Counted from the stretch's first letter, positions 23,149 through 36,390 are shown. The stretch is DNA of 64,000 nt from Avena insularis (GCA_023614405.1 CM042694.1:91371285-91435284); one strand, 5' to 3'. Notes: generated by a model not told the origin, from the sequence alone. Program-made: numbers and translations.

Positions 23149-26052
23149 TGCTATGGAAGCTATTGAGTGTTCCGGTGGGTCTGTGAGTTCGGATGTCTTT
23201 CACGAAGAGTTGCGGTATGCCTCCGAATCGTGAGGTTGAGTTTGTAATTGAGCTTGAACTGTACCGCTCCTATCTCCAAGCGGCCTTATAAGATGGGTCC
23301 TCATTGAGTTGATCAACTCAAACGTCGACTTGATGAACAAGAGAAGTTGGGTTTATTCAGCATAGTACTTCTTCTTGGGGTAGCCCAACTCTCTTTGTGA
23401 AGAAGCGAGACGGTGATAGACTTTGTGTTGACTATCGGGCTCTCAATGCTAAAACCATCAAGAATAAATATCCCTTCCGGATTAATGATCTCTTGATCAG
23501 CTAGCTGGAGCTGTGGTATTCTCTAAGCTTGACTTGAGAAGTGGTTATCACCAAATCAAGATTCGCAAGGAAGATGTTCCTAAGACAGCTTTCACCACCG
23601 CTATGGCCCGTATGAATACACGGTCATGTCTTCGGTCTCACCAACGCACTTTGCCACCTTCTCGAGGCTCATGAACTCGGTTTTCATGGAGTATCTTGAT
23701 AAGTTCGTTGTGGTCTATCTGGATGACATCCTAGTCTATTCTAAGTCACAGGAAGAGCATGAAGAACACCTTCGGTGTGTCCTAAACAAGCTTCGTGAGA
23801 ACCGCTTGTATGCAAAGTTCTCCAAGTGTGAGTTTTGGCTGCCTCAAGTCACCTATCTTGGTCACGTCATCTCTGCCAAGGGCATTGCAGTCAACCCGGA
23901 AACTGTGAAGACAATTGTTGAATGGCTTCCTCCTGTTAATGTCAAAGAAGTGCGGAGTTTCCTTGGTTTGGCTAGTTATTGCCGTCGCTTCGTTCAGAAC
24001 TTTTCGAAGATAGCGAAGCCTCTTACCGATCTCCTCAAGAAAGGCAAGAAATACCTTTGGACTCCTGCATGTCAAGCAAGCTTTGAGACACTCAAAGAGA
24101 AGCTCACTTCCACACCAGTCTTGGTTCCTCCAGATACATCCAAGCCGTTCCAGATCTTCTGTGACGCCTCTTTGCATGGATTGGGTGCGGTCCTTATGCA
24201 AGAAAAACAAGTTGTTGCTTATGCCTCTCGTCAGTTGAAGACGCATGAGATCAACTATCCTACACATGACCTCGAGCTCGCAGTAGTTGTCTTTGCTTTG
24301 AAAGTATGGAGGCACTACTTGCTTGGCAACCGTTGTGAGATCTTTTCTGATCACAAGAGTCTGAAGTATATCTTTACTCAGCCTGATCTCAACCTTCGGC
24401 AAAGGAGATGGATTGAAGAAATCAATGACTTCGATCTGACCATCAACTACACTCCGGGCAAAGCTAATGTCATGGCAGATGCTCTCAGCCGCAAAGCTTA
24501 TGTCAACGACCTCATGATGGAAGAACAACAGCCTCTCTTGTGCGAGGAATTCCGTCAGCTCAACCTTGAAATTGTGGAACAAGGGTATCTCCTGAACCTT
24601 CTAGCAACTCCTCTCTTGGAAGAAAAGGTTCGCTCTTCTCAGCTTGGTGACCCGTACACAAGAAAGATCATCTCTAGGCTTCAGCTTCCGAAGTATGAGT
24701 CCTTTCACGTCGATGATCAAGGCACGCTTTTCTTTGAACACCGGATGTTTGTTCCGAACTACCCAGGTTTGAGAGAGCAAGTTCTCAAGGAGGCGCATGA
24801 TTCTGTTCTTTCTATCCACCCTGGCAGCACAAAGATGTACATGGACTTGAAAACACAATATTGGTGGCCTGGTTTGAAAAGGTATTGTGCCAAGTATGTC
24901 TCGGAGTGTGATGTCAGCCGCAAAGTGAAAGTTGTCCATCAGAAACCTTCCGGTCTTCTACAGCCATTGAAACCCCCGGAATGGAAATGGGAGAAAGTAG
25001 AGATGGACTTCATCACTGGTTTTCCGAGGTCACAGAAGGGCAACAATGCAATCTTTGTTGTCATTGATAGGCTTTCTAAAGTGGCTCACTTCTTCCCCGT
25101 CAAGGAAACCATTTCTGCAATTCAGTTGGCTGAGCTCTATATCAACAGAATTGTCTCTCTGTATGGGGTTCCGCTCGAGATCAGTTCAGACCGTGGAAGC
25201 ATCTTCACTTCCAAGTTCTGGGAAAGTTTCCAAAATGCTTTGGGAACAAAGTTGAACTTCAGCACAGCTTACCACCCTCAGTCGCAAGGACAAGTTGAAA
25301 GGATCAATTAGATTCTGGAGGATATGCTTCGTGCTTGCGTCATCTCCTTTGGCATGAAGTGGGAAGAATGTCTTCCTTATGCTGAATTCTCTTACAACAA
25401 CAGCTTCCAGAAAAGTCTAAAGATGGCACCATTTGAGGCTCTCTATGGTCGCAAATGCAGAACTCCGATTGGTTGGTCGGTGCGGTGAAAGGATGTTGTT
25501 TGGCCACGACATTGTGACTCAAGCGAAGAGAAGGTTCACATCATTCTTGAAAATCTGAGAATTGCTCAAAGTCGCGGAAGAGCAATTATGATAGATAGCA
25601 GACTGACATGGATTATTTCGCTGGTGATCTCGTTTACCTTCGTGTCACTCCCATGAGAGGCACGCACCGCTTTGGTATCAAAGGAAAGCTGGCTCCTAGA
25701 TACATCGGTCCCTTCAAAATTCGTGGAAGAAGAGGAGAAGTTGCTTATGCTCTTGAGCTCCAGGAAAAAACTCAAGGTCCATGATGTTTTCCACATCTCT
25801 CAGCTCAAGAAGTGCTTCAAGGATCCCGGCTGGACCGTGGACCATGAGCTTGTCAATCTCCAAGAAGACCTGTCTTATCAAGAACACCCCACAAAAATCC
25901 TTGAAGTCGCAGAAAGGAGGACTCGCAACAAGTCCATCAAGTTCTGCAAGGTGCAGTGGTCGCACCATTCCGTTGATGAAGCCACTTGGGAACGTGAAGA
26001 TGAGCTCCGTGCCAAGTATCCTACCCTCTTTGTGTCTTCTTCTTCATCCTAG
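23149..26052 (+). pseudogene. G2 RT-RNase H-integrase-chromodomain region, frameshifted
   Basis: The RT N-terminal part (about 23390-23640) is scattered over frames by single-base losses. A 561-codon open stretch (23626-25311) carries YLDDILVY, RNase H ([22 protein letters not shown]) and integrase ([37 protein letters not shown]). It ends at a TAG (25309-25311). The integrase continues to about 25485, then more frameshifts occur. The C-terminus (25672-26052) contains VHDVFHISQLKKCF and a chromodomain-like end (KVQWSHHSVDEATWERED). The second zinc-finger cysteine is serine (ECDVSRK). Chromodomains in this clade are thought to guide integration toward heterochromatin. Confidence 0.92.
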
Positions 26053-26076
26053 AATCTCGGGGCGAGATTCCTGTTT

Positions 26077-26089
26077 AGTGGGGGAGAGT
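26077..26089 (+). promoter_or_regulatory. G2 polypurine tract
   Basis: agtgggggagagt immediately before the 3' LTR start. It primes plus-strand DNA synthesis. Confidence 0.85.
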
Positions 26090-29000
26090 TGTAGCATCCC
26101 AATTGTCTAACAATTGTAATGCTACTTGGTCTAGTAATATAATGGCTACTTCAAATATATAATTGTTGCATCATCATGATATCATGCTCATGTCATCATG
26201 CCACCTTGCATTTGAGCATCATATAAAACCCCTTCTCATTTGGTTCTTATCTCATATGCATTGTAAATTGTATTTGCCTCTTGATATTGTATTTGGTTGT
26301 TGATATATTGTTTAATGCCCAAGTTGAGTTGGGGGCATATCTCTTATTAAATCCACCACCTTTTCTTCCACCACCTTATATTCCACCATCCAACTAAATA
26401 TGAGCTTGGCACTTATTGGTTTTACCTCTAGCTCATGTGGGTTGGGATGGATCCAATTCTTTCCACATGCTCTCATCTTGGCATCATGTTGTTTTCACAT
26501 TATTGATATATGAGAGCCACATGGCCACTTTTGCATGCCTTGTGAGTGGGACCTTTTTCTCCTAGCTTCCATATGGATTATTATGGAATTATGCTCATGT
26601 TGGGATATTTTTGGGACTATGGAGCATCTAGTGGAACATGCACACTAGCAAGTCCCATTTCTATTCAAATGTGGTCATCTCCATCTACTCCACATGGGGC
26701 ATCCTCTAATCCTTTTTGCTTGGCTTTTATTCCAATTTTGGGAATGCATAATAATAATGCCATGTGATAATATTGTTTTCACAATAATCAACGTGGCAAT
26801 AAATATTTTGCATGGGCCATGCAAGTGCCACCTTTTTCTAGTATTTGGGTTTTAGTTGAATCTTGAGTGGATCATCATCTCTCTCTCTTTCTCTCCTTCT
26901 CTTTTGGGCTTGATCTAGTTGTTCTTGCTTTTGTCCACCACCACACCCTATCCCTCTCTTCTCCTTGCTTAGATCTTGCTTGAGCTAGCCTTGTTCATGC
27001 TTGGTCTTGTCAAAGAACCACTCCATCTAATCTAACATACCCCCCCTAATCTAACCACACCCTCACCTATACCTCATCTAAACCCCCCTCTCTAAACAAA
27101 CCCTAGCTACCATGCCACCTCCCCCTCTCTCTCGGCCCCTCCTTCTCCTTACCTAGCTCGACCCCACCTGGCCACCCTGGCCCACCTAGCTGCCACCCCA
27201 CCCCAAACCCTAGCTACACCCGAGCCAAACCTAACCCTAACCCGACCCTAGCACCTAGCCAAGCCACCCCCTCTCTCTCTCTGTATGGGGGCCCCTCCAC
27301 CGAGCCTACCACCTCTCTGGCCTCACCCTACCCCACACAGGACGCCCCACCTGCCACCTTTGAAAACACGTGAGGAGTGGAAGAAGAAAAGGTGGCCGAG
27401 CCACCTTTCCCTCCACCACGCCATCTACCTCCCTCTCCTCTCCTATCCTCTCCCACCTCTCTGCCTCGTCTCTGCTTCGCCAGATCCGCCCCAAGCCGGC
27501 CCCTCTCCTCCCTTCTTCTCCACTGCCACCGTCTACCCTCGCCGGCCAAACCCTCGGCCTCCATCTCCCCTACACAAACCAGCCGGTGGCGAGGCGTTCA
27601 CTGGTGTCGAGGAAGGTCACGCAGCACCCCTGCATCACCCTGTACACGGAGCCGAGCAGGAGGAGCCCCAGGAGCGCTGGACCACCGCCGACCCGACGCC
27701 AAACCCTAGCTCCGGTCCGTCTGCGACATCACTGATCCCCTGCTCCCCTGCCCGATCCGATGCCACCGATAACCTCCCGGTGAGCGCCTCGACCTCTCTG
27801 ACAAGGTCCGCCTCGCCGTGCCGCCTTAGATCCGCCGGCCCTTTCGTCGATCGCCTCGGCCATTGCTTCGTTTGTTTCGCCTCGCATCGCATAGCCCTCA
27901 TCTAGGCGCTGACCCCTAATACTACCCCGCTAGCCTACGGTGGCGCCTGTGACGCGCCAGGTTGCGTGTTCGAGCCCAAGGCGCTCGTCATGATCGAGCA
28001 CCGTTTTGTCGTCAGGCATATTCAGAGAAGAAGCACAGTGCGGGCGTGTCGTTTTACAGAAAACCCCCTGCAGCTTGTTTTGGCTAAACCCGCGGTACCT
28101 CGCGGCCCACCAGTCAGCCACCCTAGTAATCTTGCAGAGAACCCCCCCGTATAACCCCAGCCTCAACCCGCACTCCCTCACCGCGCCACGTGGTCAGCCC
28201 TCCACCTCTCTCTGACAAGTGGGCTCATGAGCCTGGTCCCACTCATCATTCTCGTGGTCTAGCTACGCAAAGGTGCAAAACCTTTTCAGGCGTGTTGCCC
28301 AAAGGTGAATGGCCCCACTGTCTGTGGATGTGGCTGGAGTTCATGTATAAAAGTATTTTCTTTATTCAGTTTTAATTCAAATCTTTTTCAAATTAATTCA
28401 AATTCAATTTAAATTCTGTTTTCAAATAACTTTTCAAATATAAATCCAATTAATGCAAATAATATATGTTTTCAAATCAGAAAAATGTGAGGATTTCAAA
28501 TATGCCATTCAAAATATATTTTGGACACTTTATTTTCCAAGTCGATTAAAATTACAATAAAATGCCCTTTAACCTTAATTAATTAATAACTTTTGTTTTA
28601 TAACTCCAAATTTAACAAATAATATGTCTAAAATGATTAGCTCGACGAGACCTTTCTGTTTATGCATTCCATGGTTTGCTTTGCAGCATGCATCATATAA
28701 ATATATTGTATACAGCAACTAATTTGAGTATAAAATGGGGCCAAAACTCAATAAAATGATCTATTCTTGTGTGCCACACCTCACCCATGCCATGCTACTT
28801 CAATGCCATGCAAATTGTGCATCATTCATCATGGCATGATTGTTTGCTTGTCGCATTTATTCATATGCTTGTGCACTTTATTTATGTTGGCCCTTGTTTG
28901 TTTGGTTCTTCTTCGAATAGACGCTGAGCAGGGGATATATCAAGAGAACCAGGAGCACTACCCAGATCCATTCCTTGCTTCAATCGAATGCTGTGCAAGC

Positions 29001-30685
29001 ACTACCACATGCTTGCATACATATAGTACCTATTGCCTCTATCTTATTCTTGCATCATCGAGTCGCGATTGCATTAAATTGAATCCCAAGTATCGCATAG
29101 CCTTTACTTTTAAACCCCACCGAAGCTTGTTCCTCCATCCCATGAGCCCCTACTACAGGAGTTGTTTGAGCCATGCGAGTCGTAGAACAGCATGTGTAGG
29201 GTATGTGAGTGTCTGATGGAGAACGAGGTACCTAAACAACTTAACCTGAGTAGTAATGGGATAACTAATGAAAGTGGCATCGGTGAGCCATATTCGCTAT
29301 TTGGTTTTTCAGGCTCACTTGTGTCCCGTAGGACCCCGAGTACTTGATTCCTGTTCCTTGAATATTCGCGCTATCCACATCCGGGAGGCCTTATGGACCC
29401 CCCTGAGCCAGAGCTTGATTCATTCTTATTTCTTGGGGCCACAAACTAGTTTGAGGTTTTATTTACTATCCTGTACTTATGCCATGCTTTTTGCTTTATT
29501 TAAATTGTGCGAGGTCTGCACGCTTGTCTTTAGGAAAGCGGAGTGTTTTAGCGGTGTCGACAAGCCCAGTCACATTTTCGGGTTCGATCGTTCACAGCCA
29601 TCGGCAAACCTTGAGGCCGTCTCGAGTCGGCTAACTTCGCTATGGTAGCTCAATGGGGTGGCCCCTGAAATATTTCTGAATCCTGTGATCGCTTTGTCAT
29701 GAGCGCCTCGTTGGGTTTTGATTTGGTTTTCCGAGGCATATCAGTGTGTGTTGCTATTTGTGCACCCCTAGGTAAAACTTTGAAAGCCGTGTCGCGGTTA
29801 TGGACGACTTAGCACAGTTTCTCGATCATAGACAAGCATAACTAAAGTACCGCTTTTAAATTGACTAGACTAGGTACTGACTAGTAAATCGCAACACTCA
29901 TGGAATGGATAATAAAACCGCCAACGGATGGGGGTGTTCGTCCGCTTCATCGTCGATGGCGGGAGGAGGATGGATCTGTTAAGATTACCACTATAATGTT
30001 GTCATTAATTCATGGACATCCGTCTATCTACGGTTAGGCGGATGGTTAGCAGTATCTGAGAATTGCTAGGGTTTATCTTTTGCTGCAATTCGTCACCCTG
30101 TGTTGTGTCCCCTTTAGAGGCATAAAGACTTCTGAGTACCCTAGGGTCTCACGATAAATTATTGGTTCAGATGAGCAGGTACACTGCAAGATGGATACTG
30201 GGTGGAAGAGACGATGTGGGCAACGATCATTCGGTGTAGAGATTCCGGAACGGGGATCCGTGAGATCTGTATGCGGGATGTGCTTATTTATGGGGCATCT
30301 TATGCCAATTTGCTTCTTATCCGTACTCGGATTACATCTTCCGCTCACCGATACCGATGTTTGATGTATGAGGAGATATCCTAAACTATTATATCTATCT
30401 AGGATATTTGGATCTTGCCGTATGGCGTTGCTATATTTCCTTTCTTTTTAGAGGGAATGGCTCTGATGTACTATTGTATGGTGGCTTGCATACATACTCA
30501 TTTGTGTATGTAGTTGATCCCTTCGCCTGCCGATTACGCCGCCCGTTCTTGTCCCGATGTTTGGAAATGGTTGGGACGGCCGAAAGGTCTACCTGTGAGT
30601 GGCATTTGGGCCCCATCGTACTTTTTCAACCATTTCTGCTCATCCAGGCTTGTAACTAGGAGCGTAATTCACCGAGGTAGTTACA
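26090..30685 (+). repeat. G2 3' LTR (4596 bp)
   Basis: Same termini as the 5' LTR. The overall length differs by only 4 bp, although many indels of opposite sign lie in 27330-28360 and 28915-30360. Confidence 0.95.
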
Positions 30686-30690
30686 CCTAT
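30686..30690. repeat. G2 target-site duplication, right (cctat)
   Basis: Matches 16159-16163. Confidence 0.95.
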
Positions 30691-30904
30691 ACACCTGACA
30701 AGTGTATTGGGTGTGTTGGGGACACAAGAGACTTCTTGTATCTTGATTGCAGGGTTGCTTGAGAGGGGATACCTTTTACCACTTCCTCTCTGAGTTCGAT
30801 AAACCTTGGGTGATCCACTTAAGGGAAAACTTGCTGTTGTTCTACAAACCTCTACACTTGGAGGCCCAACAACTGTCTACAAGAATAGAAGTGCGTAGAC
30901 ATCA
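30691..30904 (+). repeat. A2 LTR copy 2, right part
   Basis: Continues the LTR interrupted at 16163 and ends gacatca. It resembles copy 3 (for example taccttttaccacttc) more than copy 1. Confidence 0.92.
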
Positions 30905-31276
30905 CTTGTTTTAAACTATTTGTATCTAGTCACCCTTATAAACTTTGAAGGTGTCCTATGCATTTATGTTCGCTACTCTATGAGGGACAAGCTGAATGCC
31001 ACTATGCTATGTTTTCTTTATGTGAAAGAAACAAACGTCTTGCAAAGCATTGTTATTCATGAATCTTTTGTTTGTGCCTTTCCATGTTGCAACATAGTTT
31101 CTTTGTCTTATTGCTAGAACTTTGTCTTTCATGTTATGATTGAAGTACTATGATCCTAGCTTTGAATGTTTTACAAATACTTTGATCAAGTTTATGATGG
31201 TGCATGTCACCTCAAAAATTATTCTTTCTTTTTATCACTTACCTACTCGAGGACGAGCAGGAGTTAAGCTTGGGGA
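30905..31276 (+). repeat. A2 internal remnant 1
   Basis: 372 bp matching the last part of the A2 internal region (from about 14591), joined directly to the LTR end as gacatcacttgttttaaac. PBS, ORF and 2.7 kb of internal sequence are missing. Confidence 0.9.
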
Positions 31277-32690
31277 TGTTGATACATTGCAAATGTATCT
31301 ATAATTTTTTATGTTCCATGCTTGGTTTTATCTACTTTCTTGTGTTTTGTTCCAACTTTGGAGTAATTTTCATATGATTTCTTGGACTAACCTATTAACA
31401 AGATGCCACGGTGTCAGTTGCCTGTTTTCTGCTGTTTTTGGTTCCAGGAAAGTCAGAAAATGAATATTCTTAGAATTTGACGGGACAAAAGCCAAAGTTC
31501 CTATTTTACCGGAAAACTCACGGAGCGAGAATACGAGACGGAGGAGGGACAGGGCCTGGCCACACCATGTGGTGGCGCAGGCTAGCCCTGGTCGCGCCAC
31601 CAGGTGGTGTGGGCCCCCTGGCCGCCCACCGACCTTGCCTCTTCGCCTATAAGATGCCTCCCAATGCAAAAACCCTAAATCGTCAAGCCTCCACCACTTA
31701 AAAGTTCCAGAGCTACACGCCACCGAAGGGAGATCAGGGGACAGAAAGTCTCTGTTCGCACCTCACGGATGGGAAGTGCCCCCGGAGCCATCTCCATCGA
31801 TCTCCACCACCATCTCCATCACCATTGTTGATTCCCATGATGAGGAGGGAGTAGTTCTCTCTCGAGGCTAAGGGTTCTACCGGTATCTATGTGTTCATCT
31901 CTCTCTCTATGCATGATGTTATTGAGATCATGAGCTTGTAATCTATAGATCTACCTTGCTACTCAGGTGCTTAATAGATCTCTGCTCTTCCCATGTGTGT
32001 GAAAGTGACAGCGTGCATACCATGGTGGCACTTAGGCTAGAGATTACAAATACTTGTTATGAGTTATATTTGGAGTTGGATGTCTTTATGAAATTATGGT
32101 GTTTGTTGGACTCATCTAGTACTCAAGGTGACTGTGTGGGGTTTTCTAGATGGGAAAGGCTTACTTTGAGGTGTGATGTTATATCCCTACCAACGATTAG
32201 AGTGTCCAACCGGAGAGTAGTTCAGCGTAGTATCATAAAGAAGAATATATTTATATGAGAGTGTTCACTAGTGAAAGTATGATCCCTAGGCCTTGTTTCT
32301 ACGCATTGAAACACCGTTTGCAACTAGATCTGTTACATGTTTGCTTGCTTCCATCTTTATTTCAGTTTTACTTTAGGCTTTTCCATGCCATCAAGCTATT
32401 TTCTATCACCGTTACCACTTATAATTATCTATACCACTTGTATTTCACTATCTCTTCGCCGAACTAGTGCACCTATACACCTGACAAGTGTATTGGGTGT
32501 GTTGGGGACACAAGAGACTTCTTGTATCTTGATTGCAGGGTTGCTTGAGAGGGGATACCTTTTACCACTTCCTCTCTGAGTTCGATAAACCTTGGGTGAT
32601 CCACTTAAGGGAAAACTTGTTGCTGTTCTACAAACCTCTGCACTTGGAGGCCCAACAACTATCTACAAGAATAGAAGTGTGTAGACATCA
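31277..32690 (+). repeat. A2 LTR copy 3
   Basis: 1414 bp, with complete tgttgatac...gacatca termini. Confidence 0.92.
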
Positions 32691-33058
32691 CTTGTTTTAA
32701 ACTATTTGTATCTAGTCACCCTTATAAACTTTGAAGGTGTCCTATGCATTTATGTTCGCTACTCTATGAGGGACAAGCTGAATGCCACTATGCTATGTTT
32801 TCTTTATGTGAAAGAAACAAACGTCTTGCAAAGCATTGTTATTCATGAATCTTTTGTTTGTGCCTTTCCATGTTGCAACATAGTTTCTTTGTCTTATTGC
32901 TAGAACTTTGTCTTTCATGTTATGATTGAAGTACTATGATCCTAGCTTTGAATGTTTTACAAATACTTTGATCAAGTTTATGATGGTGCATGTCACCTCA
33001 AAAATTATTCTTTCTTTTTATCACTTACCTACCGAGGAGCAGGAGTTAAGCTTGGGGA
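32691..33058 (+). repeat. A2 internal remnant 2
   Basis: 368 bp, with the same deletion junction as remnant 1 and near-identical sequence. It differs mainly by four bases missing just before the PPT (cctaccgaggagcagg). Confidence 0.9.
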
Positions 33059-34455
33059 TGTTGATACATTGCAAATGTATCTATAATTTTTGATGTTCCA
33101 TGCTTGGTTTTATCTACTTTCTTGTGTTTTGTTCCAACTTTGGAGTACTTTTCATATGATTTCTTGGACTAACCTATTAACAAGATGCCACAGTTGCCTG
33201 TTTTTCTGTTTTTGGTTCCAGGAAAGTCGAAAATGAATATTCTTAGAATTGGACGGGACAAAAGCCAAAGTTCCTATTTTACGGAAAACTCACTTGAGCG
33301 AGAATACGAGGCTGAGGAGGACAGGCCTGCCACACCATGTGGTGGCGCGGGCTAGCCCTAGCCGCGCCACCAGCTGGTGTGGGCCCCTCAGGCCACCACC
33401 GACCTTGCCTCTTCGCCTATAAGATGCCTCCCGATGCAAAAACCCTAAATCGTCAAGCCTCCAGCCACGAAAAGTTCCAGAGCCTACCGCCACCAAGGGA
33501 GATTCGGGACGAAAGTCTCTATTCAAGACCCGGATGGGAAGTGCCCCCGACGCCATCTCCATCGATCTCCACCACCATCTCCATCACCATTGTTGATTCC
33601 CATGATGAGGAGGGAGTAGTTCTCTCTCGAGGCTAAGGGTTCTACCGGTAGCTATGTGTTCATCTCTCTCTCTATGCATGATGTTATTGAGATCATGAGC
33701 TTGTAATCTATAAATCTACCTTGCTACTCAAGTGCTTAATAGATCTCTGCTCTTCCCATGTGTGTGAAAGTGACAGCGTGCATACCATGATGGCACTTAG
33801 GCTAGAGATTACAAATACTTGTTATGAGTTATATTTGGAGTTGGAAGTCTTTATGAAATTGTGGTGTTTGTTGGACTCATCTAGTACTCAAGGTGACTGT
33901 GTGGGGTTTTCTAGATGGGAAAGGCTTACTTTGAGGTGTGCTGTTATATCCCTACCAACAATTAGAGTGTCCAACCGGAGAGTAGTTCAGCGTAGTATCA
34001 TAAAGAAGAATATATTTATATGAGAGTGTTCACTAGTGAAAGTATGATCCCTAGGCCTTGTTTCTACGCATTGAAACACCGTTTGCAACTAGATCTGTTA
34101 CATGTTTGCTTGCTTCCATCTTTATTTCAGTTTTACTTTAGTCTTTTCCACGCCATCAAGCTATTTTCTATCACCGTTACCACTTATAATTATCTATACC
34201 ACTTGTATTTCACTATCTCTTCGCCGAACTAGTGCACCTATACAATTGACAAGTGTATTGGTTGTGTTGGGGACACAAGAGACTTCTTGTATCTTGATTG
34301 TAGGGTTGCTTGAGAGGGAATACCTTTGATCACTTCCTCCCTGAGTTCGATAAACCTTGGGTGATCCACTTAAGGGAAAACTTGTTGCTGTTCTACAAAC
34401 CTCTGCACTTGGAGGCCCAACAACTGTCTACAAGAATAGAAGTGCATAGACATCA
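33059..34455 (+). repeat. A2 LTR copy 4
   Basis: 1397 bp, ending exactly at gacatca and abutting reversed A1 internal sequence. This is the right boundary of the A2 insertion. Confidence 0.9.
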
Positions 34456-34862
34456 ACCATGCATAGGAATTTATAGTGGACTCTTTGGAATAACTTGGTT
34501 TCCTTGGAGGTTGGATGCATGAGTGGAACTCATACTTGGTACAGGTGGAGGCTAGCAAAAAACTAGAAGCGACCAACTAAGAGAGCAATAATGGCCATAA
34601 TCATGCAAAACGACAAAACATTATTAATTAAAGCATAAAGTGATATTACAAGTCAAAAACTAAATGATCATAGAGGCTAAGGTCACTGGTATAGTCTTAA
34701 CATGGTGTAAGCATGTGCCAAGTCAACCCAAATAAAGCATCAAAAGAGAATACCACAATATTATGCTTTTGTATGCTAAAACAACGCATGATTCTTTCAA
34801 GGGACATTAAGCAATCTCAATTGTTTGGAACAAGTCGTGCTACGACAATAATCACTAATCAT

Positions 34863-34867
34863 ATGGT
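34863..34867. repeat. A3 target-site duplication, left (atggt)
   Basis: Identical to 41718-41722. Confidence 0.9.
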
Positions 34868-36375
34868 TGATGACCCACAAGTATATGGGGTGTATCGCAG
34901 TATTTTCGATAAGTAAGAGTGTCGAACCCAACGAGGAGCAGAAGGTGCTGGCGAGTGGCTAGGAGCAGGAATTCTCTGTAAATACTTAGCAAACGGATTT
35001 TTAGGGGGTTTTGATAATGCAGGTAAATAAAGTACGAGTGAATAAAAGACAATAAGAATAAATGCAGCAAGTGGCCCAATCCTTTCTTTAGCAAAGGACA
35101 AGCTGGTTGTATTACTTAAGATGATCAAATGATCTTGAGGACACATGGGAATATCGTCAAGTGATTTTGCTTCATATAGTTGATTAATCTTCTTTAGTTT
35201 GCTAAGTGTTGTGTGAGTGAACCTGTGCTAAGTTACCGACCTTCCTAGGACTAATACATACTTATGATTATACCCCTTGCAAGCATCCGCAAGTACAAGA
35301 AAGTAATTAAGGTAGAAACCTAACCACAGCTTTAAACTCTAAGACCCTGACATCCCTTGTGCAATGGTTTCCTAACGGGGGTTCAGGTTTCTGTCACTCC
35401 GGCAACCCCTACGATTAGTAGCCAAATACACAATGCATTCCCCTAGGCCCATATAGGTGAAGTGTCATATAGTCGGCGTTCACATGACACCACTAGAAGA
35501 AGTACACCACAACTTAAATATCAAACCATTGAATCTTTCTCAACACAATTCCACTACTAACAACATGACTTCTCCCATGTCCTCAAGAACAAAACGAACT
35601 ACTCACAAGACATCATATGGATCATGATCAGAGATGAAATAATGATGTGTAACAATCTGAACATAAAAAATAATTCAATGGTTCACTCAATAGCATCAAC
35701 TACAAGAAGTAATCAACACCGGGAAAGTTTCCCCTAAGAACTATGCAAGATTCAACCCAATTATTACAGCGGTATGGAGGTGGTGATGATGTTGCTGGTG
35801 GAGATGATGGTGGTGACGATGATGATGATCCCGAAGAAGTCGACCTTGATGGTGGTGTTGATGGCGACGATCTCCCCTCTCCGGGAAGGAATTCCCCCGG
35901 CAGAATTCTGTCTGCCGGAGAGATCTTTCTCTCTCGGTGTTTTCCGCCCCGTAGAGGTGGTGGAATCTTTCTGTGGTCGCTCCTCGAGACTTAGGGTTTC
36001 GGGAGGATAATATACGCCAGAGGGGAGAGGCTGGAGTGGACCAGGGTGGCCACACCACCTGGTGCGGCTACTGGTGGCTCAGCGCCAGGTGGTGTGGGCC
36101 CCCTGTGGCCCATCTCCACTTCCCCTTCTGGCTTTCTTCGTCTTCTAGAAAAATAGGATTTTCCATGTATTTTCCCGGATTTTCTTATCTTCGCGAATTT
36201 TGCCTCCAAACAGCACCTTTCCCATCAGAATCCTGACTGCAGCGGTCCATGCTCCAAAAGTCATCAACCATGCAAAAAGAGATGAAATAATATAAGTATT
36301 TTCTCTTAATATGAAATATATCAATGAATAACAGTAAATTATGATATAGAATAGTGATGCAAAATGGACGTATCA
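34868..36375 (-). repeat. A3 3' LTR
   Basis: On the plus strand it begins tgatgacccacaag and ends gacgtatca. It closely matches 40208-41717. It contains a gat/gac trinucleotide-rich stretch near 35780-35865. Confidence 0.92.
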
Positions 36376-36390
36376 ACTCCCCCCAAGCTT
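36376..36390 (-). promoter_or_regulatory. A3 polypurine tract
   Basis: Minus strand taagcttggggggagt, next to the LTR, preceded by a ggacaagcgaag phrase like that of A2. Confidence 0.8.

Larger units (their letters stand above)
16164..30685 (+). mobile_element. Tekay-lineage chromovirus (Ty3/gypsy) with 4.6-kb LTRs (G2)
   Basis: A complete element of 14522 bp: LTR 16164-20755, PBS at 20758, gag/pol pseudogenes, PPT, and LTR 26090-30685. It is flanked by the 5-bp duplication cctat at 16159-16163 and 30686-30690. Removing it restores an uninterrupted A2 LTR that agrees with the other copies. The chromodomain-like C-terminus and domain order place it in Tekay/Del. LTR-LTR identity is very high in AT-rich parts, so it is a young insertion. 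Confidence 0.95.
10725..34455 (+). mobile_element. Non-autonomous Athila-like element with tandem LTR array (A2)
   Basis: A2 consists of: LTR copy 1 (10725-11860, 5' truncated); an internal region with tRNA-Asp-type PBS, one ORF and PPT (11861-14962); LTR copy 2 (14963-16163 continued at 30691-30904, split by G2); then two more units, each a short internal remnant followed by an LTR. The LTRs start tgttgatac, end gacatca and are about 1.40-1.42 kb. There is no RT or integrase, so it would depend on another Athila for enzymes. The right end stops exactly at an LTR terminus against reversed internal sequence of A1, which fits insertion into A1. Confidence 0.83.

Noticed and set aside
35780..35865. 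Acidic Asp-rich protein from gat repeats in the A3 LTRs
   Set aside because: It is a simple trinucleotide repeat in an LTR, with different length and frame in the two copies.
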